From: Streptomyces genisteinicus
Lineage (GTDB): Bacteria; Actinomycetota; Actinomycetes; Streptomycetales; Streptomycetaceae
Direction of reading: 5' to 3'
Length of the DNA: 64,000 nt
Assembly: GCF_014489615.1 (NCBI RefSeq)
Contig: NZ_CP060825.1
Location: 7,567,891-7,631,890, forward strand
Positions 25,666 through 34,600 of the stretch are shown piece by piece; positions within the stretch are counted from its first letter, which is position 1, and each line of letters begins with the position of its first letter. Both the position numbers and the translations under genes were made by a program. Below the pieces are notes generated by a model. It was not told the DNA's origin, searched no databases, and worked only from the letters and a program-made list of their open reading frames with translations.

Positions 25666-25675
25666 CTCCTTCCGC

Positions 25676-25711
25676 GCGGGGCGGGGACGGTCGACACCGT
25701 CCCCGCCCCGC
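25676..25711 (+). terminator. Strong terminator after the methyltransferase gene
   Basis: Perfect 16-bp stem (25676-25691 with 25696-25711) and a CGAC tetraloop, starting 10 bases after the stop codon. Confidence 0.88.
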
Positions 25712-26000
25712 ACGGGGACGCCGGCCCGACGCGGGTCACGCGGCCCCCGTCCCGTACCCCGCCCTCCGTGGCTCGGACCTCCCCATGCCGGGCCCGCGCG
25801 CCTCTTCGCCGCCCGGTGCCGGCCTCTGACGCCCCTTGCGCCGGGGCGAGGCGTTCGGACCTCCGTCCCGGACGCCTTCGGGGAGGGCCCGACCGCGGCT
25901 GACGGGCGGCGAACCACGCGTCAGATCCCGCTGCCTGCACGCGCGGGACGGGGAGCCCCACCGTCGGCGCCCCGCGACGGAGGGAACACCCCGGCGTGGT
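25712..26000. other. Rest of the gap between convergent genes
   Basis: With the terminator this is a 335-base gap between the methyltransferase and the downstream lipoprotein gene. I see no gene, repeat or second hairpin of note. Confidence 0.4.
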
Positions 26001-26810
26001 TCAGGATCCGCCGGGTCCGGTGACCTCGACGGCCTCACCGAGGTCCGGAGCCGCGCGCCGGGCGACTTCAGCCGCCTGCTCCGCATCGGCGCCGTCCGCG
26101 ACCACGACGGTCACCGCCGAACCGGAGACGGCATCGCGCCGCAGGCTCGCGCGGAGCACCGGGTACCGGGCCCGCACCGCCTCGTACGCCGCGATCGCCT
26201 CGGCGGGGAACGCGTCGTGGAAGTCCGTCTCCACGAACAGCCCCGGTCCGGTGACCCGCAGAACCGTCGTGCCGGACAGCGGCCGGTGCCTGCCGCCTGC
26301 CGCGGCGACGTCCTTGAACACCGCCAACGCCCCGCCGGCATCGGCTGTGGTGACCTCGACCCTCCGGCGGTCGGCGGCCTTCTTCGACGCCGCTTCGTCA
26401 ATGTCCGCGTCCTTCACCCGGTCGTCGCCGGCCAGGGACTGCCAGAGCGACAGCACCTCTGCGGCGTCCGACTCGTCCGTGGCGACGGTGAAGGTGACGG
26501 CGTCCGCCGCGATGCGGCCCGTGATCTTGGCGTGGCCGGCGGCGTAGTCCCTCATCTCGCCCGCCAGCGCGGTCACGCGCCCTGCCGGGGTGCCCTCCAC
26601 CAGGGTCAGCGTGCCGGTCGACGTCCCGCTGAAGGGGAGCGTGTTGTTCTTGGTCGTGCTGATGCCGGCCACGTCCGGCGTGCCCGCCCAGTCCTCCTCG
26701 AAGTCAGCCGCCAGCGCCGTGCCTTCGTCGACCGCGCAGCCCGCCGACAGGCCCAGGCCGAGCACCAGCGCGGCGATCGGGACGGACTTCCGCAGGACGC
26801 CTCTTCTCAA
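26001..26810 (-). CDS. Secreted lipoprotein of unknown function
   Basis: 269 residues from a TTG at 26810; GAGGAGA sits just before it and there is no ATG/GTG nearby, so the rare start is well supported. The N-terminus is a lipoprotein signal (VLRKSVPIAALVLGLGLSAGCAVD, lipobox LSAGC). The mature part has two similar-looking halves: one with DVAGISTTKNNTLPFSGTSTGTLTL and VTFTVATDESDAAEVLSLW, the other with TTVLRVTGPGLFVET and AVTVVVADGADAEQAAEVA. No catalytic motif was recognised. It should be attached to the outer membrane face. Confidence 0.75.
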   Translation of the reverse strand: MRRGVLRKSVPIAALVLGLGLSAGCAVDEGTALAADFEEDWAGTPDVAGISTTKNNTLPFSGTSTGTLTLVEGTPAGRVTALAGEMRDYAAGHAKITGRIAADAVTFTVATDESDAAEVLSLWQSLAGDDRVKDADIDEAASKKAADRRRVEVTTADAGGALAVFKDVAAAGGRHRPLSGTTVLRVTGPGLFVETDFHDAFPAEAIAAYEAVRARYPVLRASLRRDAVSGSAVTVVVADGADAEQAAEVARRAAPDLGEAVEVTGPGGS

Positions 26811-26972
26811 CTCGGTCTCCTCGTATGCGGACGGGCCCCGGGGGCGTCGGTCCCCGGCCTGCCTGTGCCGGCCGGGGCGGGAACAGCCTAGAGCCCGGGC
26901 GGCGCCACCCCTCCCGCGGTGCCCGGCCCCGCATTCCCGCGCACCGGACCGTGCTGCCCCTACGCTGGCGCG

Positions 26973-27323
26973 ATGGCCGTCCTCCTCTTCGCAGGCATTC
27001 CCGTGCAGGACCACACCGCCGCCCTGGCCTGGTACGAACGGCTGCTGGGCACACCGCCGACCTATGTCCCGAGCGACACCGAGGCGGTGTGGGAACTGGC
27101 GGAGAACCGGTCCTTCGCCGTGGAACACCTCCCGGGACACGCGGGGCATGCCCGGCACACCGTCTTCCTGGGCGGCCCGCGTGACCTCGACTCCTTCGTG
27201 GAGAGGGCGATCGCCGCGGGCGTGGCCCCCGTCCGGCGGGAGACGTACGGCAACGGCGTGCGCAAGGTGACCTTCCGCGACCCGGACGGGAACGAGATCG
27301 GGTTCGGGGCCCCGCCGGAGTGA
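26973..27323 (+). CDS. VOC-family (glyoxalase/bleomycin-resistance-like) protein
   Basis: 116 residues starting MAVLLFAGIPVQDHTAALAWYERLLG. It has the beta-alpha-beta-beta-beta repeat with TVFLGGPRDLDSF and the C-terminal FRDPDGNEIGFG motif of vicinal-oxygen-chelate proteins. The substrate is unknown. Monocistronic and divergent from the lipoprotein gene. Confidence 0.9.
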   Translation: MAVLLFAGIPVQDHTAALAWYERLLGTPPTYVPSDTEAVWELAENRSFAVEHLPGHAGHARHTVFLGGPRDLDSFVERAIAAGVAPVRRETYGNGVRKVTFRDPDGNEIGFGAPPE

Positions 27324-27431
27324 CGCACCGTCGGGAACCGGTGCCCGTCCTCAGGCCCGGCCGCATCCTCCAGGACATCCTTGTGCCACCCCGGGGTAGG
27401 CGGACGGTGACACCGTCTCCAGGAGGAAGCC

Positions 27432-27578
27432 ATGCCCGGCCTCGTCGCCCGACTCACCCGGTTCACCCGCAGCCCGCAGGGGCAGCGGACCATCGCCTCG
27501 GCACGACGTGCCGCCGCCGACCCCCGCAAGCGCGCCCAGGCCCAACGGCTCCTGGGCCGACTGCGCGGACGCCGCTGA
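27432..27578 (+). CDS. Small basic protein, 48 residues
   Basis: ATG directly behind CAGGAGGAAGCC, a near-perfect ribosome site. The peptide MPGLVARLTRFTRSPQGQRT continues with an Arg/Ala-rich tail ending LLGRLRGRR. It is strongly basic, with no signal peptide and no Cys. I do not recognise a named family. The high charge would allow nucleic acid binding, which is speculative. Confidence 0.65.
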   Translation: MPGLVARLTRFTRSPQGQRTIASARRAAADPRKRAQAQRLLGRLRGRR

Positions 27579-27636
27579 CCCGCGCCCGGCGCCGCGACCG
27601 ACCTGCGGCGCCGGGCGAGCGTCCACCCACTCATGC

Positions 27637-27658
27637 GGATGACCCGATCGGGTGATCC
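27637..27658. promoter_or_regulatory. 22-bp near-perfect palindrome
   Basis: Core ACCCGATCGGGT (27642-27653, perfect 12-bp palindrome) flanked by GGAT and ATCC arms, with one mismatched pair between. It could be an operator or the hairpin ending the small basic gene, whose stop lies 58 bases to the left. Confidence 0.45.
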
Positions 27659-28029
27659 TGGCCGTGAGGGCAATCCGCCGGACCGGTCGCCCACGAACAC
27701 CCTGTGTCCGCGAGCCGCTCGGAGGGTGCGTGCCCGTCGGACATCGTGCCGCCGTCCTGTGCGGCACGAGCGGTGTCCGGCAGGGAAGGGACAGCCCCCG
27801 GACACCGGCCGTCGGCCCCGACGTGCCCCGGGGCCGACGGCCGCCTCCCCGTGGCGGCGCGACCGCCGAGATCGCCCGGCGCCTGCGGCACCAGCACGAC
27901 GACGATCACCTGCCTTTCGGCGACGGCACCCGCGTACCCGGGCTCGTACCGGTGCGGTGACCCGGCGCACGGGGCCCTTCGGCGAAGAGCAACGGAGCAC
28001 GCTCCCGCCGGCGCACCGGCAGACGGACG

Positions 28030-28083
28030 CCGCCCCCGCATACGGGCATGGTCCGTCCGCCCCCGCATACGGGCACGGTGCGC
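28030..28083. repeat. 27-bp tandem duplication
   Basis: Two adjacent copies beginning CCGCCCCCGCATACGGGCA (28030-28056 and 28057-28083), three differences. Each copy contains the small inverted repeat CCCG-CATA-CGGG. Confidence 0.8.
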
Positions 28084-28140
28084 CTGGCTGAGAGGGCGGC
28101 ACCGAACGCGACGGCCGGTGAGGCGTGTTCGGCGCGGCCG

Positions 28141-28317
28141 CTACTCCGCGCCCGGTGCTCGGAGATCCTCCGCGCCGTCCTCGCAGCCCGGACCTGCCTC
28201 GTCGTCGTACACCGGCTCGAGGAACACGTGCCGGAAGTCCGGCAGGGGAGTGGCCGGTGGCTGCCGGTGCCGCCGGACATGAGGCTGCGACGGTGGCGTG
28301 GGCGGTAGCAAGGACAT
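28141..28317 (-). CDS. Small peptide gene, 58 residues, unknown
   Basis: ATG preceded by GCAGGAGACCTGC, a good ribosome site. Sequence features: a Pro-rich basic N-terminal half (MSLLPPTPPSQPHVRRHRQ) and an acidic C-terminal half (FLEPVYDDEAGPGCEDGAED), with a single Cys and no signal peptide. The two-part charge pattern looks like a leader/core or an antitoxin-like peptide, but no modifying enzyme or toxin gene is next to it. Could be spurious; the ribosome site is the main support. Confidence 0.45.
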   Translation of the reverse strand: MSLLPPTPPSQPHVRRHRQPPATPLPDFRHVFLEPVYDDEAGPGCEDGAEDLRAPGAE

Positions 28318-28805
28318 GCAGGTCTCCTGCAGTGGTGAGCGTGAAGGATGTACGTCGCCGACGCACGCCCTTGCCCGGGCGGTCGCGTCAAGCGGCGAGC
28401 GAACTCCATTGTGCCGCACATCAGTTCGATTGGCGGGGTGATTCCGCCCAAGGCGCCATGAGGGTGCCCGGTAACCCGCTCGGGCCCGCGGCGGGCCCGA
28501 GCGGGTCCATGGTTCACTACCGGACGCGAGACGGCCCGGGCTTCCCGGCGCGGCGCTCGCCGATACACAGCGACCAGCCCCCGCACCCGGGGAAGGACGT
28601 ACGGGCCTTCGCCCGCGGTCGCACCCCGCGCCGGCCCCGCGCGGGGGCCGGAACGACGGCACGACCCGTCTCCGGACCGGCCACCGGCGCCCCTCGCAAC
28701 CGCCCGGACCGGCTGCGCTGCCCGGCCGTCACCCCCGACGGCCCTCGCACCGACCGGCCTCCGGTGCGGCACAGGCCCCGGCAGGGGCTCAGGCCCCCGG
28801 CATGG
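28318..28805. other. 488-base gene-free region downstream of the five-gene operon
   Basis: Holds the promoter side of the 58-residue peptide gene and the 3' end of the large operon. The AT-richest part is ~28405-28445. A short stem GCACCG/CGGTGC (28748-28768) may end the operon. No gene recognised. Confidence 0.35.
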
Positions 28806-30662
28806 TCACGAGCGCGCCGGAGCCGCGGCCACCGCGTCCCGCGGCGCGCCCCACGAGGCCGCGCACAAGGACTCGGACACGGCGGACGCGTAGCGGGCGG
28901 CCGACAACCAGTGCGCCGCGAAGCCTTCCGTGTCGGCGGGGAGGAGCCTGCCGAAGTGGTCGCGTTCGCGCTGCGCCGCCGAAGCGCGCAGAGCCGAGAG
29001 CAGACCGGCGGCCGTGGGAAGACCCGACCGCCGCAGACGCACGGCCTCCACGGAGACGTCGCCGAGCAGTCCCACGGCGGCCCGGCCGGCCGAGACCGTC
29101 TGTTCCACGCGGCGCTCCAGAAGGTGCAGGGGCGGCAGCGCGGTCGGACCGCCCGTCTCGGCCGGGGCCGGCGCCGAACCGGAGCCGGGAACATCGGCGC
29201 GTCGCAGACGGTCGAAGCCCAGATCGACCGTGCCCTCACCCCGCGGGTGCGAACAGGCGAGCAGGGCGAGCCTCGGGTGCAGTGCGGGGATCAGGCGGCC
29301 GACGATCCGCAGCCGCGTTCCCGGCGCCGAGGCCAGCAGCATCAGGTTGTCCCGGTGGGCCAGCGCGGGGTCGTCGTCGGCGACGGTGAGCCGGACGCGG
29401 ACACCGGAAGCGCACTGCGCGAGCAGACAGACCCCTCCTGACTCCCGCACGGCGCCGAGGACTTCCACGTCCAGGAAGAGCAGGTCGCTGCCGCCCGCAC
29501 CAGGGTCCGCGTAGCGGGAGGTGGCCCGCAGCGCACGGGCGGCCTGCTGCGAGGGGGCCGCCTCCCACAGGCCGCCGAGCGGCGGCTCCGTCCACGCCGC
29601 TCCCCGCGCGGTGACGGCCTTGACGCTCTTCCCGGCGCCGAGTCTGCCGTCCGGCGAGACCGTCGCACCCGAGACCGCCAGGCCGGACCTGCCCAGCTCC
29701 CGATGCGTCAGGGCGCAGTCCCCCATGCGTACGGCCCGGTCGGCCACGCCCACCGCGCGGCCGGCGCCCCCGGGGGCCACGTCGGAGACCGTGAAGAGCC
29801 TGCCGTCGGAGCCCGCGACCCAGGTCCGGACGCCGCCGTGGCCCGAATCCGTCACGACCGGCTCGCTGAACAGCCCGTACAGGCGCAGCGAACCGTCCGG
29901 GCTGTACGGCCGCCGCGCCACGCCCCGGGCGGCGGCCAGCTCCTCGCCGGCAGCCGTGCGCACCCGGTGCGCGGTCCCCAGCAGTTCGGCCAGGGCGGTG
30001 ACGAGGTCGGCGGTGCGGTAGGACGGGTCGTGGGCGCGGGCGGCGCGCAGCAGTGTCACGACGGACAGCGCGGCGGCCGCGGCGCGGGGCAGCCGGGCGA
30101 GCCGGGCGGTGTGCGCGGCGCGCAGCAGAACCGCCTGGGCCACCGCCCCGGCCCCGTCCACACCGGCGTCCAGGACGGCCGCGGCCGCCGACCACACGGC
30201 ATCGGCAGCCGCCCGCTGCTGAGGGTCCGCCACATCGGACGGAGGCGGGACGGCGAACGCCTCGGCGCCAGTTGAGGTCCCGGTCGCCGCGGCGGCCTCG
30301 GCCGCATCGCGGTGCGGGGCAGCGGCTCCGGCCGCCGGCGGCCCGGGCGGGCCGGACGGCTCGGGCGCCGGCTCCGCGGTCGGAGCGGCACCGGCGGCGG
30401 CCGCCCGGTGGACGCAGTCGGGGGCGAGCAGGCAGCCGCAGGTGATGGCGTCCGCCGTCGCCACCACGCCCCCCGGGGCGTGCATGCGCAACTCGGTCTC
30501 GTCGTCGACCGCGACCGTCACCGTGTCGCCGTCGCACGTCACGGGGCGGGCGGCGAGTTTGGCGACGGCCGCGTCCAGGCGCTTGCGCAGCCGGGGCGAG
30601 AGCGCTTCCACGAGACCGGCCGTGACCTCGGGCGCGACGGGTGGCAACTGGGCGGCGGTCAT
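28806..30662 (-). CDS. SWIM zinc-finger protein, last gene of the MoxR-VWA operon
   Basis: 618 residues, ATG overlapping the stop of the upstream gene (ATGA, 30659-30662). Near the N-terminus is C-x-C-x4-C-x-H (CGCLLAPDCVH, ~75-85), the SWIM zinc-finger signature. A low-complexity Ala/Pro linker (~90-140) follows, then ~470 residues with mixed helix/strand character and no known motif (RLYGLFSEPVVTDSG, SDLLFLDVEVLGAV). SWIM domains bind DNA or protein. In this operon it is probably the recognition or adaptor part of the MoxR-VWA complex, an inference from linkage. Confidence 0.85.
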   Translation of the reverse strand: MTAAQLPPVAPEVTAGLVEALSPRLRKRLDAAVAKLAARPVTCDGDTVTVAVDDETELRMHAPGGVVATADAITCGCLLAPDCVHRAAAAGAAPTAEPAPEPSGPPGPPAAGAAAPHRDAAEAAAATGTSTGAEAFAVPPPSDVADPQQRAAADAVWSAAAAVLDAGVDGAGAVAQAVLLRAAHTARLARLPRAAAAALSVVTLLRAARAHDPSYRTADLVTALAELLGTAHRVRTAAGEELAAARGVARRPYSPDGSLRLYGLFSEPVVTDSGHGGVRTWVAGSDGRLFTVSDVAPGGAGRAVGVADRAVRMGDCALTHRELGRSGLAVSGATVSPDGRLGAGKSVKAVTARGAAWTEPPLGGLWEAAPSQQAARALRATSRYADPGAGGSDLLFLDVEVLGAVRESGGVCLLAQCASGVRVRLTVADDDPALAHRDNLMLLASAPGTRLRIVGRLIPALHPRLALLACSHPRGEGTVDLGFDRLRRADVPGSGSAPAPAETGGPTALPPLHLLERRVEQTVSAGRAAVGLLGDVSVEAVRLRRSGLPTAAGLLSALRASAAQRERDHFGRLLPADTEGFAAHWLSAARYASAVSESLCAASWGAPRDAVAAAPARS

Positions 30663-33600
30663 GCGGTCTTCTCCCCGATCCAGCGGGCAAGTTCGAGTGG
30701 GCTGAGCGCGGCCACGGGCATGCCGGCGGCCACCACCTGGCCCGCGACACCGGTCGAGTAGCGGGGCCGGCCCGCGTCGTCCAGGCTCGCGAGCCCGAGG
30801 ACGTGGCAGCCCGTGGCGACCAGGGCGCGCACCTCCGCGAGCAGACCACCGAGCGGTGCGCCTTCCTCGAAGTCGCTGATGACGACGACGATGGTGCGGG
30901 CCGGCACGGTGACCAGGCCGCGTGCGTGGCGCAGTCCGGCGGCGATGTGCGTCCCGCCGCCCACGCTCACCTCCAGGAGGAGGGACAGCGGATCGTGCAC
31001 GTGCCCCGTGAGATCGACGACCTCCGTGGAGAAGGCGAGGAAGTGGGTGCTCAGCGCCGGGACCCCGGCCAGCACCGAAGCGGTCAGCGCGGACCAGATC
31101 GTGGACGCCTCCATGGAGCCGGACACGTCGGTGACCAGGATCAGCCGCCAGTCCGCCGAGCGTCGGGCTCGGCTGCGGAACACCGGATGCTCGGGGACCA
31201 CCTGCACCGTGCCGTCGGCCGTCCTGCGGGCGGTGGCCAGGTTGGCGCGCAGCGTGCGCGGCAGGTCCAGCCTGCCGCCGGGGCGGCGTGTGGGCCGGGC
31301 CAGCATCGTGCCGGTCAGGGCGGGGCGCAGCCGGGTGGAGAGCTGACGGGTCAGTTCGTCGACCAGGCGCCGGACCAGGGGACGGAGCGCCGCCAGGCGG
31401 GCCTCGGGGAGGCCGCCGGCGTACCGCAGCACCGTCCGCAGCAGCTCCACGGAGGGAGTGGCGGCCGCGGGGTCGAGCTCGGCGAGCACGTCCGGGCGGC
31501 CGGTGGCGGCGGCCGCGGCGAGGACCTCCTCGCGGATGCCGGGGCCGAACAGCGCGGCGAGTTCCTCGGACCATTCGCGCACGCCCGGGAACGGCGCCTC
31601 ACGGCCGCCCCGGCCGCTGCCGGGGCCGTGCAGACCGCCGCGCGAACCCTCGCCGCGCCCCGCTCCGTACAACTCGTCCAGGGCGGTCGCCGACCGGGCC
31701 GCGCCCGACGGCAGCTGTTCGCTGCGCCGCCCGAGCACGAGCCGCCAGCGGTCGACGGGCGCGAGCGTCCGCGGCACGGCCGCCCCAGCCCCGGCCCCGG
31801 CGAGGACGGTGGCCCCGATCGGCAGAGCGGCGGCCGGGCCGGCGGCGGCCGGGCCGGTGTCCGGCCCGCCGGCGAACGCGCCGGCGGGGGAGAGCACGGC
31901 GGTGCCGTCCGGCAACGGGAACGGGTCCTCCTGCGCGGCCTCCGCCCCGGGCCCCGCTGCCGACGCCACAGGCAGTCCGAGGCCGGTCAGCAGGTCACGG
32001 GCGGCGAGGTCGGCTGCGGTCCTGCGGGCGAGTTCGGCGGGGTCATCGGCGTCGGCACCGTCCACCCGGATGCCCAACAGCTCCTCCACCGTGTCCAGCA
32101 GCCGGTCGCGCGCGGCCGGGCTCAGCGTGTCGAAGCCACCGCGCAGGGCGGGCAGCCTGGCCATGAACCCGGCGTCGTCCAGTTCCACGACACGGTTCAG
32201 CAGCGGCCCCAGGGCGTCGGCGCCCACGGTCAGCAGCGGGCCCGCCGCCGTCAGGACGCCGGTCAGGCGGGAGGTGAGGGAGCTCCGGGAGGCGCTGTCC
32301 ACGGCTCCGTCCACCCAGGAGGCGACGCGGGCCCCGAAGGCTTCGGCCTCCTCGTGGCCCGTGAGCACCCGGACGGCGCCGGCGGCCGCCGCGATCAGCG
32401 GCGTGCCGTCGGAGGCGAGCCGGGCGAGGGCGTCGGAGAGCCGGATACCGCCCACCCGGTCGGCGCGCTGGGCCAGTTCCAGCAGGGCCCGGGCGTCCTC
32501 GGGCTCCTCGGACCCGGTCAGCCCGTCGACCTGCCGGACCGCCGCGGCGGTCAGGAGCTCCGCCACCTGCGCGACGCGCTCGGCGGGGGGATGGGCGACG
32601 GGGGCGGTGTCCGGACCGGTCTCGGCCGTCGGGGCGGGCCGGTCGCCGGGAGGGACCGCGCCGGACATGTGGCCGGCACCGATGCGGTCCAGCAGGTCCA
32701 GCCCGGTGAGGAGTTCGGGGAGGGTGCCGCTCGCGGGGAGCACGGCCGCCAGTTCCGTCAGCCGTTCGGCGGCCAGCGCCGGGAGGCCGCACTCGGTCGC
32801 CTCCGTGAGGCCCCGGACGACCTGGGCGGCCGTCGAGCCGCCCTCCGCGCGCTCCGCCGACTGCCGCCGGCGGAGCGTCCCTTCGGCCGCCTGGGCCGGG
32901 GTGACCCCGCGGGCCCCGGCCGCGGTGAGCATCGCTGCCGTCGCCGGCGTCCATCGCACCTGCCAGCGGGTCGTCAGGCCCTCCGATCCCGCGGCGCCCG
33001 TCACCGCCTGCTCCTGCGCGTAGGGGATGCCGCACACCGCCAGCCTGCGCAGCAGCAGTTCGCGCCGCGCGTCCAGTGCGGAGCGCGCGGGGTCGAGGCG
33101 CAGGTCGCGCGGTGACTTCTCGTGGGCGTCCGCCGGCCCGGGGAGAGCGAGGGCCGCGGTCTCCGTCTCCACGGCGGGGCCGAGGCCGCTGCGCGGGGCG
33201 CCCGGCGCGGGCCGCCCCGTGCGGGCTCCGACGAGCACGCTTTCCAGGGCGCGCGCCACGGCGCGGCCCGCGCCGTAGGTCTCGCCGCGGCCCAAAACCG
33301 TCTGCACGGCCTCCAGGAGTTCGCCCCGGCCGGGAGCGGGCAGGTCGCGCAGGCGGGCCAGGTCCCCGGCGACCCGGACGACTTCCCGGCCGTCCGCGGG
33401 TCCGTACGGATGCCCTTCCGCACGGAGGGCTGCGCAGACGCGCACCGCGGTACGGATCAGGGATTCGTGCAGCACCGCCGGGTCGCCGGCCGCGTCGAGG
33501 ACCGTGTGCTGCCATTCCGGATCCCGGATGCCGGCCGGATAGCCGGACCGCGAGTCGAGCAGCGGGTACGTGTACGGGATCAGGGACACGGTGGCCCCCG

Positions 33601-34597
33601 GCCGGGGGGCGTCCGCCCCGTGCCGGTCCGCCGCCGGCGCGGGCGCTGCCGCGGACCCGTCCGGCCCGAGGTCGCCCGGGCCGCAGGCGAGCAGCGCCGG
33701 AGTGTGGAAGGCCCCCACCACCACCGCGGGACGCCGGCCGCTCGCGAGGGCTTCGGCGACATGCCGGCGCATGCGGGCCTCGCGCACGAGGTCCGTCCTG
33801 TCCACCCCGCCCCGGGACTCGGCCTCGTGCCGCAGCGCCCAGCCGGTCAGCAGGGCGGCGCGGCGGAGCGCCTCGGGCGCCGACCCGGGCGCGGGGGCCT
33901 CGACCAGCCGGTCCCACAGGTCGTCGCCCTCACGGCCGGTGAGCCGGGACCGCAGGGCGGCGGACAGCCCGAGCCCGGCCCCCCTCGCGGGCACGGCGCC
34001 GGCACCCGTCGCGGGGGCCGGGCCGGAGACGTCCGGCCCGGCCCCGGGCCGGTCGGCCAGCGGCAGATCGCAGGCGACGGCCGGGACGCCGTGGCGAGCC
34101 GCCCAGCGCAGCGCGACGAGTTCGGGCGAGAAGTCCGCGAACGGGTAGAAGGCGGGACCGCCTTCGCCCGATGGGCCGTGCTCCCCGGGGAGCACGGCGG
34201 CCAGCGCCACCGGTGCCTCGGTCTCCTCGTGGGCGAGCCAGCCGAGCCACGGCTGGAACTCGGCCGGCAGCTCGACGAGGAGGACGTCGGGGGCCGCCGC
34301 GTCCAGGAGCGCGGGGAGCGCAGCCGCGAGCGACGGCGCGTGGTGGCGCACGCCGATCAGGAACGGCTGCCCGGGCCCGGCCTCGGCGAGTGCCGCCACG
34401 GCGGCCTCCGGAGTGGCGGGTCCGGGCGCCGCTACGGCCGGCGGCGCGCCGGGAACGGCCTCGTCCCCGGCGCCCGGCCGCACCGCGCCGGCGACGGCCA
34501 CCCCGTGGGCGACCGTCACCGCGCCGGCCGCCGCCGCGCCGGCGGCGGAACGCTGCCCGGCGTCCTGCCGCGTCTCGGGAATGCTCCGCTGGGTCAT
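30659..34597 (-). CDS. Large DUF5682-like protein with a C-terminal VWA domain
   Basis: 1312 residues. After a disordered Ala/Gly-rich ~65 residues comes the DUF5682-type start (FLIGVRHHAPSLAAALPALLDAAAPDVLLVELPAEF, with RHHAP and VELP). A long helical middle follows (~300-1050, interrupted by Pro/Ala-rich linkers). The C-terminal ~190 residues form a VWA domain with MIDAS DVSGSM (~1155), a later GGGTH and ISDFEEG. I recall DUF5682 and VWA as often separate neighbouring genes, so this may be a fusion. It begins 3 bases after the MoxR stop. The VWA domain should be the direct partner of that ATPase. Confidence 0.85.
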   Translation of the reverse strand: MTQRSIPETRQDAGQRSAAGAAAAGAVTVAHGVAVAGAVRPGAGDEAVPGAPPAVAAPGPATPEAAVAALAEAGPGQPFLIGVRHHAPSLAAALPALLDAAAPDVLLVELPAEFQPWLGWLAHEETEAPVALAAVLPGEHGPSGEGGPAFYPFADFSPELVALRWAARHGVPAVACDLPLADRPGAGPDVSGPAPATGAGAVPARGAGLGLSAALRSRLTGREGDDLWDRLVEAPAPGSAPEALRRAALLTGWALRHEAESRGGVDRTDLVREARMRRHVAEALASGRRPAVVVGAFHTPALLACGPGDLGPDGSAAAPAPAADRHGADAPRPGATVSLIPYTYPLLDSRSGYPAGIRDPEWQHTVLDAAGDPAVLHESLIRTAVRVCAALRAEGHPYGPADGREVVRVAGDLARLRDLPAPGRGELLEAVQTVLGRGETYGAGRAVARALESVLVGARTGRPAPGAPRSGLGPAVETETAALALPGPADAHEKSPRDLRLDPARSALDARRELLLRRLAVCGIPYAQEQAVTGAAGSEGLTTRWQVRWTPATAAMLTAAGARGVTPAQAAEGTLRRRQSAERAEGGSTAAQVVRGLTEATECGLPALAAERLTELAAVLPASGTLPELLTGLDLLDRIGAGHMSGAVPPGDRPAPTAETGPDTAPVAHPPAERVAQVAELLTAAAVRQVDGLTGSEEPEDARALLELAQRADRVGGIRLSDALARLASDGTPLIAAAAGAVRVLTGHEEAEAFGARVASWVDGAVDSASRSSLTSRLTGVLTAAGPLLTVGADALGPLLNRVVELDDAGFMARLPALRGGFDTLSPAARDRLLDTVEELLGIRVDGADADDPAELARRTAADLAARDLLTGLGLPVASAAGPGAEAAQEDPFPLPDGTAVLSPAGAFAGGPDTGPAAAGPAAALPIGATVLAGAGAGAAVPRTLAPVDRWRLVLGRRSEQLPSGAARSATALDELYGAGRGEGSRGGLHGPGSGRGGREAPFPGVREWSEELAALFGPGIREEVLAAAAATGRPDVLAELDPAAATPSVELLRTVLRYAGGLPEARLAALRPLVRRLVDELTRQLSTRLRPALTGTMLARPTRRPGGRLDLPRTLRANLATARRTADGTVQVVPEHPVFRSRARRSADWRLILVTDVSGSMEASTIWSALTASVLAGVPALSTHFLAFSTEVVDLTGHVHDPLSLLLEVSVGGGTHIAAGLRHARGLVTVPARTIVVVISDFEEGAPLGGLLAEVRALVATGCHVLGLASLDDAGRPRYSTGVAGQVVAAGMPVAALSPLELARWIGEKTA

Positions 34598-34600
34598 CCG

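Larger units (their letters stand above)
27579..28140. other. 562-base gene-free region with a palindrome and a tandem duplication
   Basis: No credible gene on either strand. It contains a 22-bp near-palindrome at 27637-27658 and a 27-bp tandem duplication at 28030-28083, both listed separately. Codon bias in all frames is weak. Confidence 0.45.

Noticed and set aside
28030..28083. Tandem 27-bp units as a CRISPR array
   Set aside because: Only two adjacent units without spacers and no cas genes.
28141..28317. 58-residue peptide as a lanthipeptide or other RiPP precursor
   Set aside because: No Ser/Thr/Cys-rich core and no modifying enzyme adjacent; kept only as a possible small gene.
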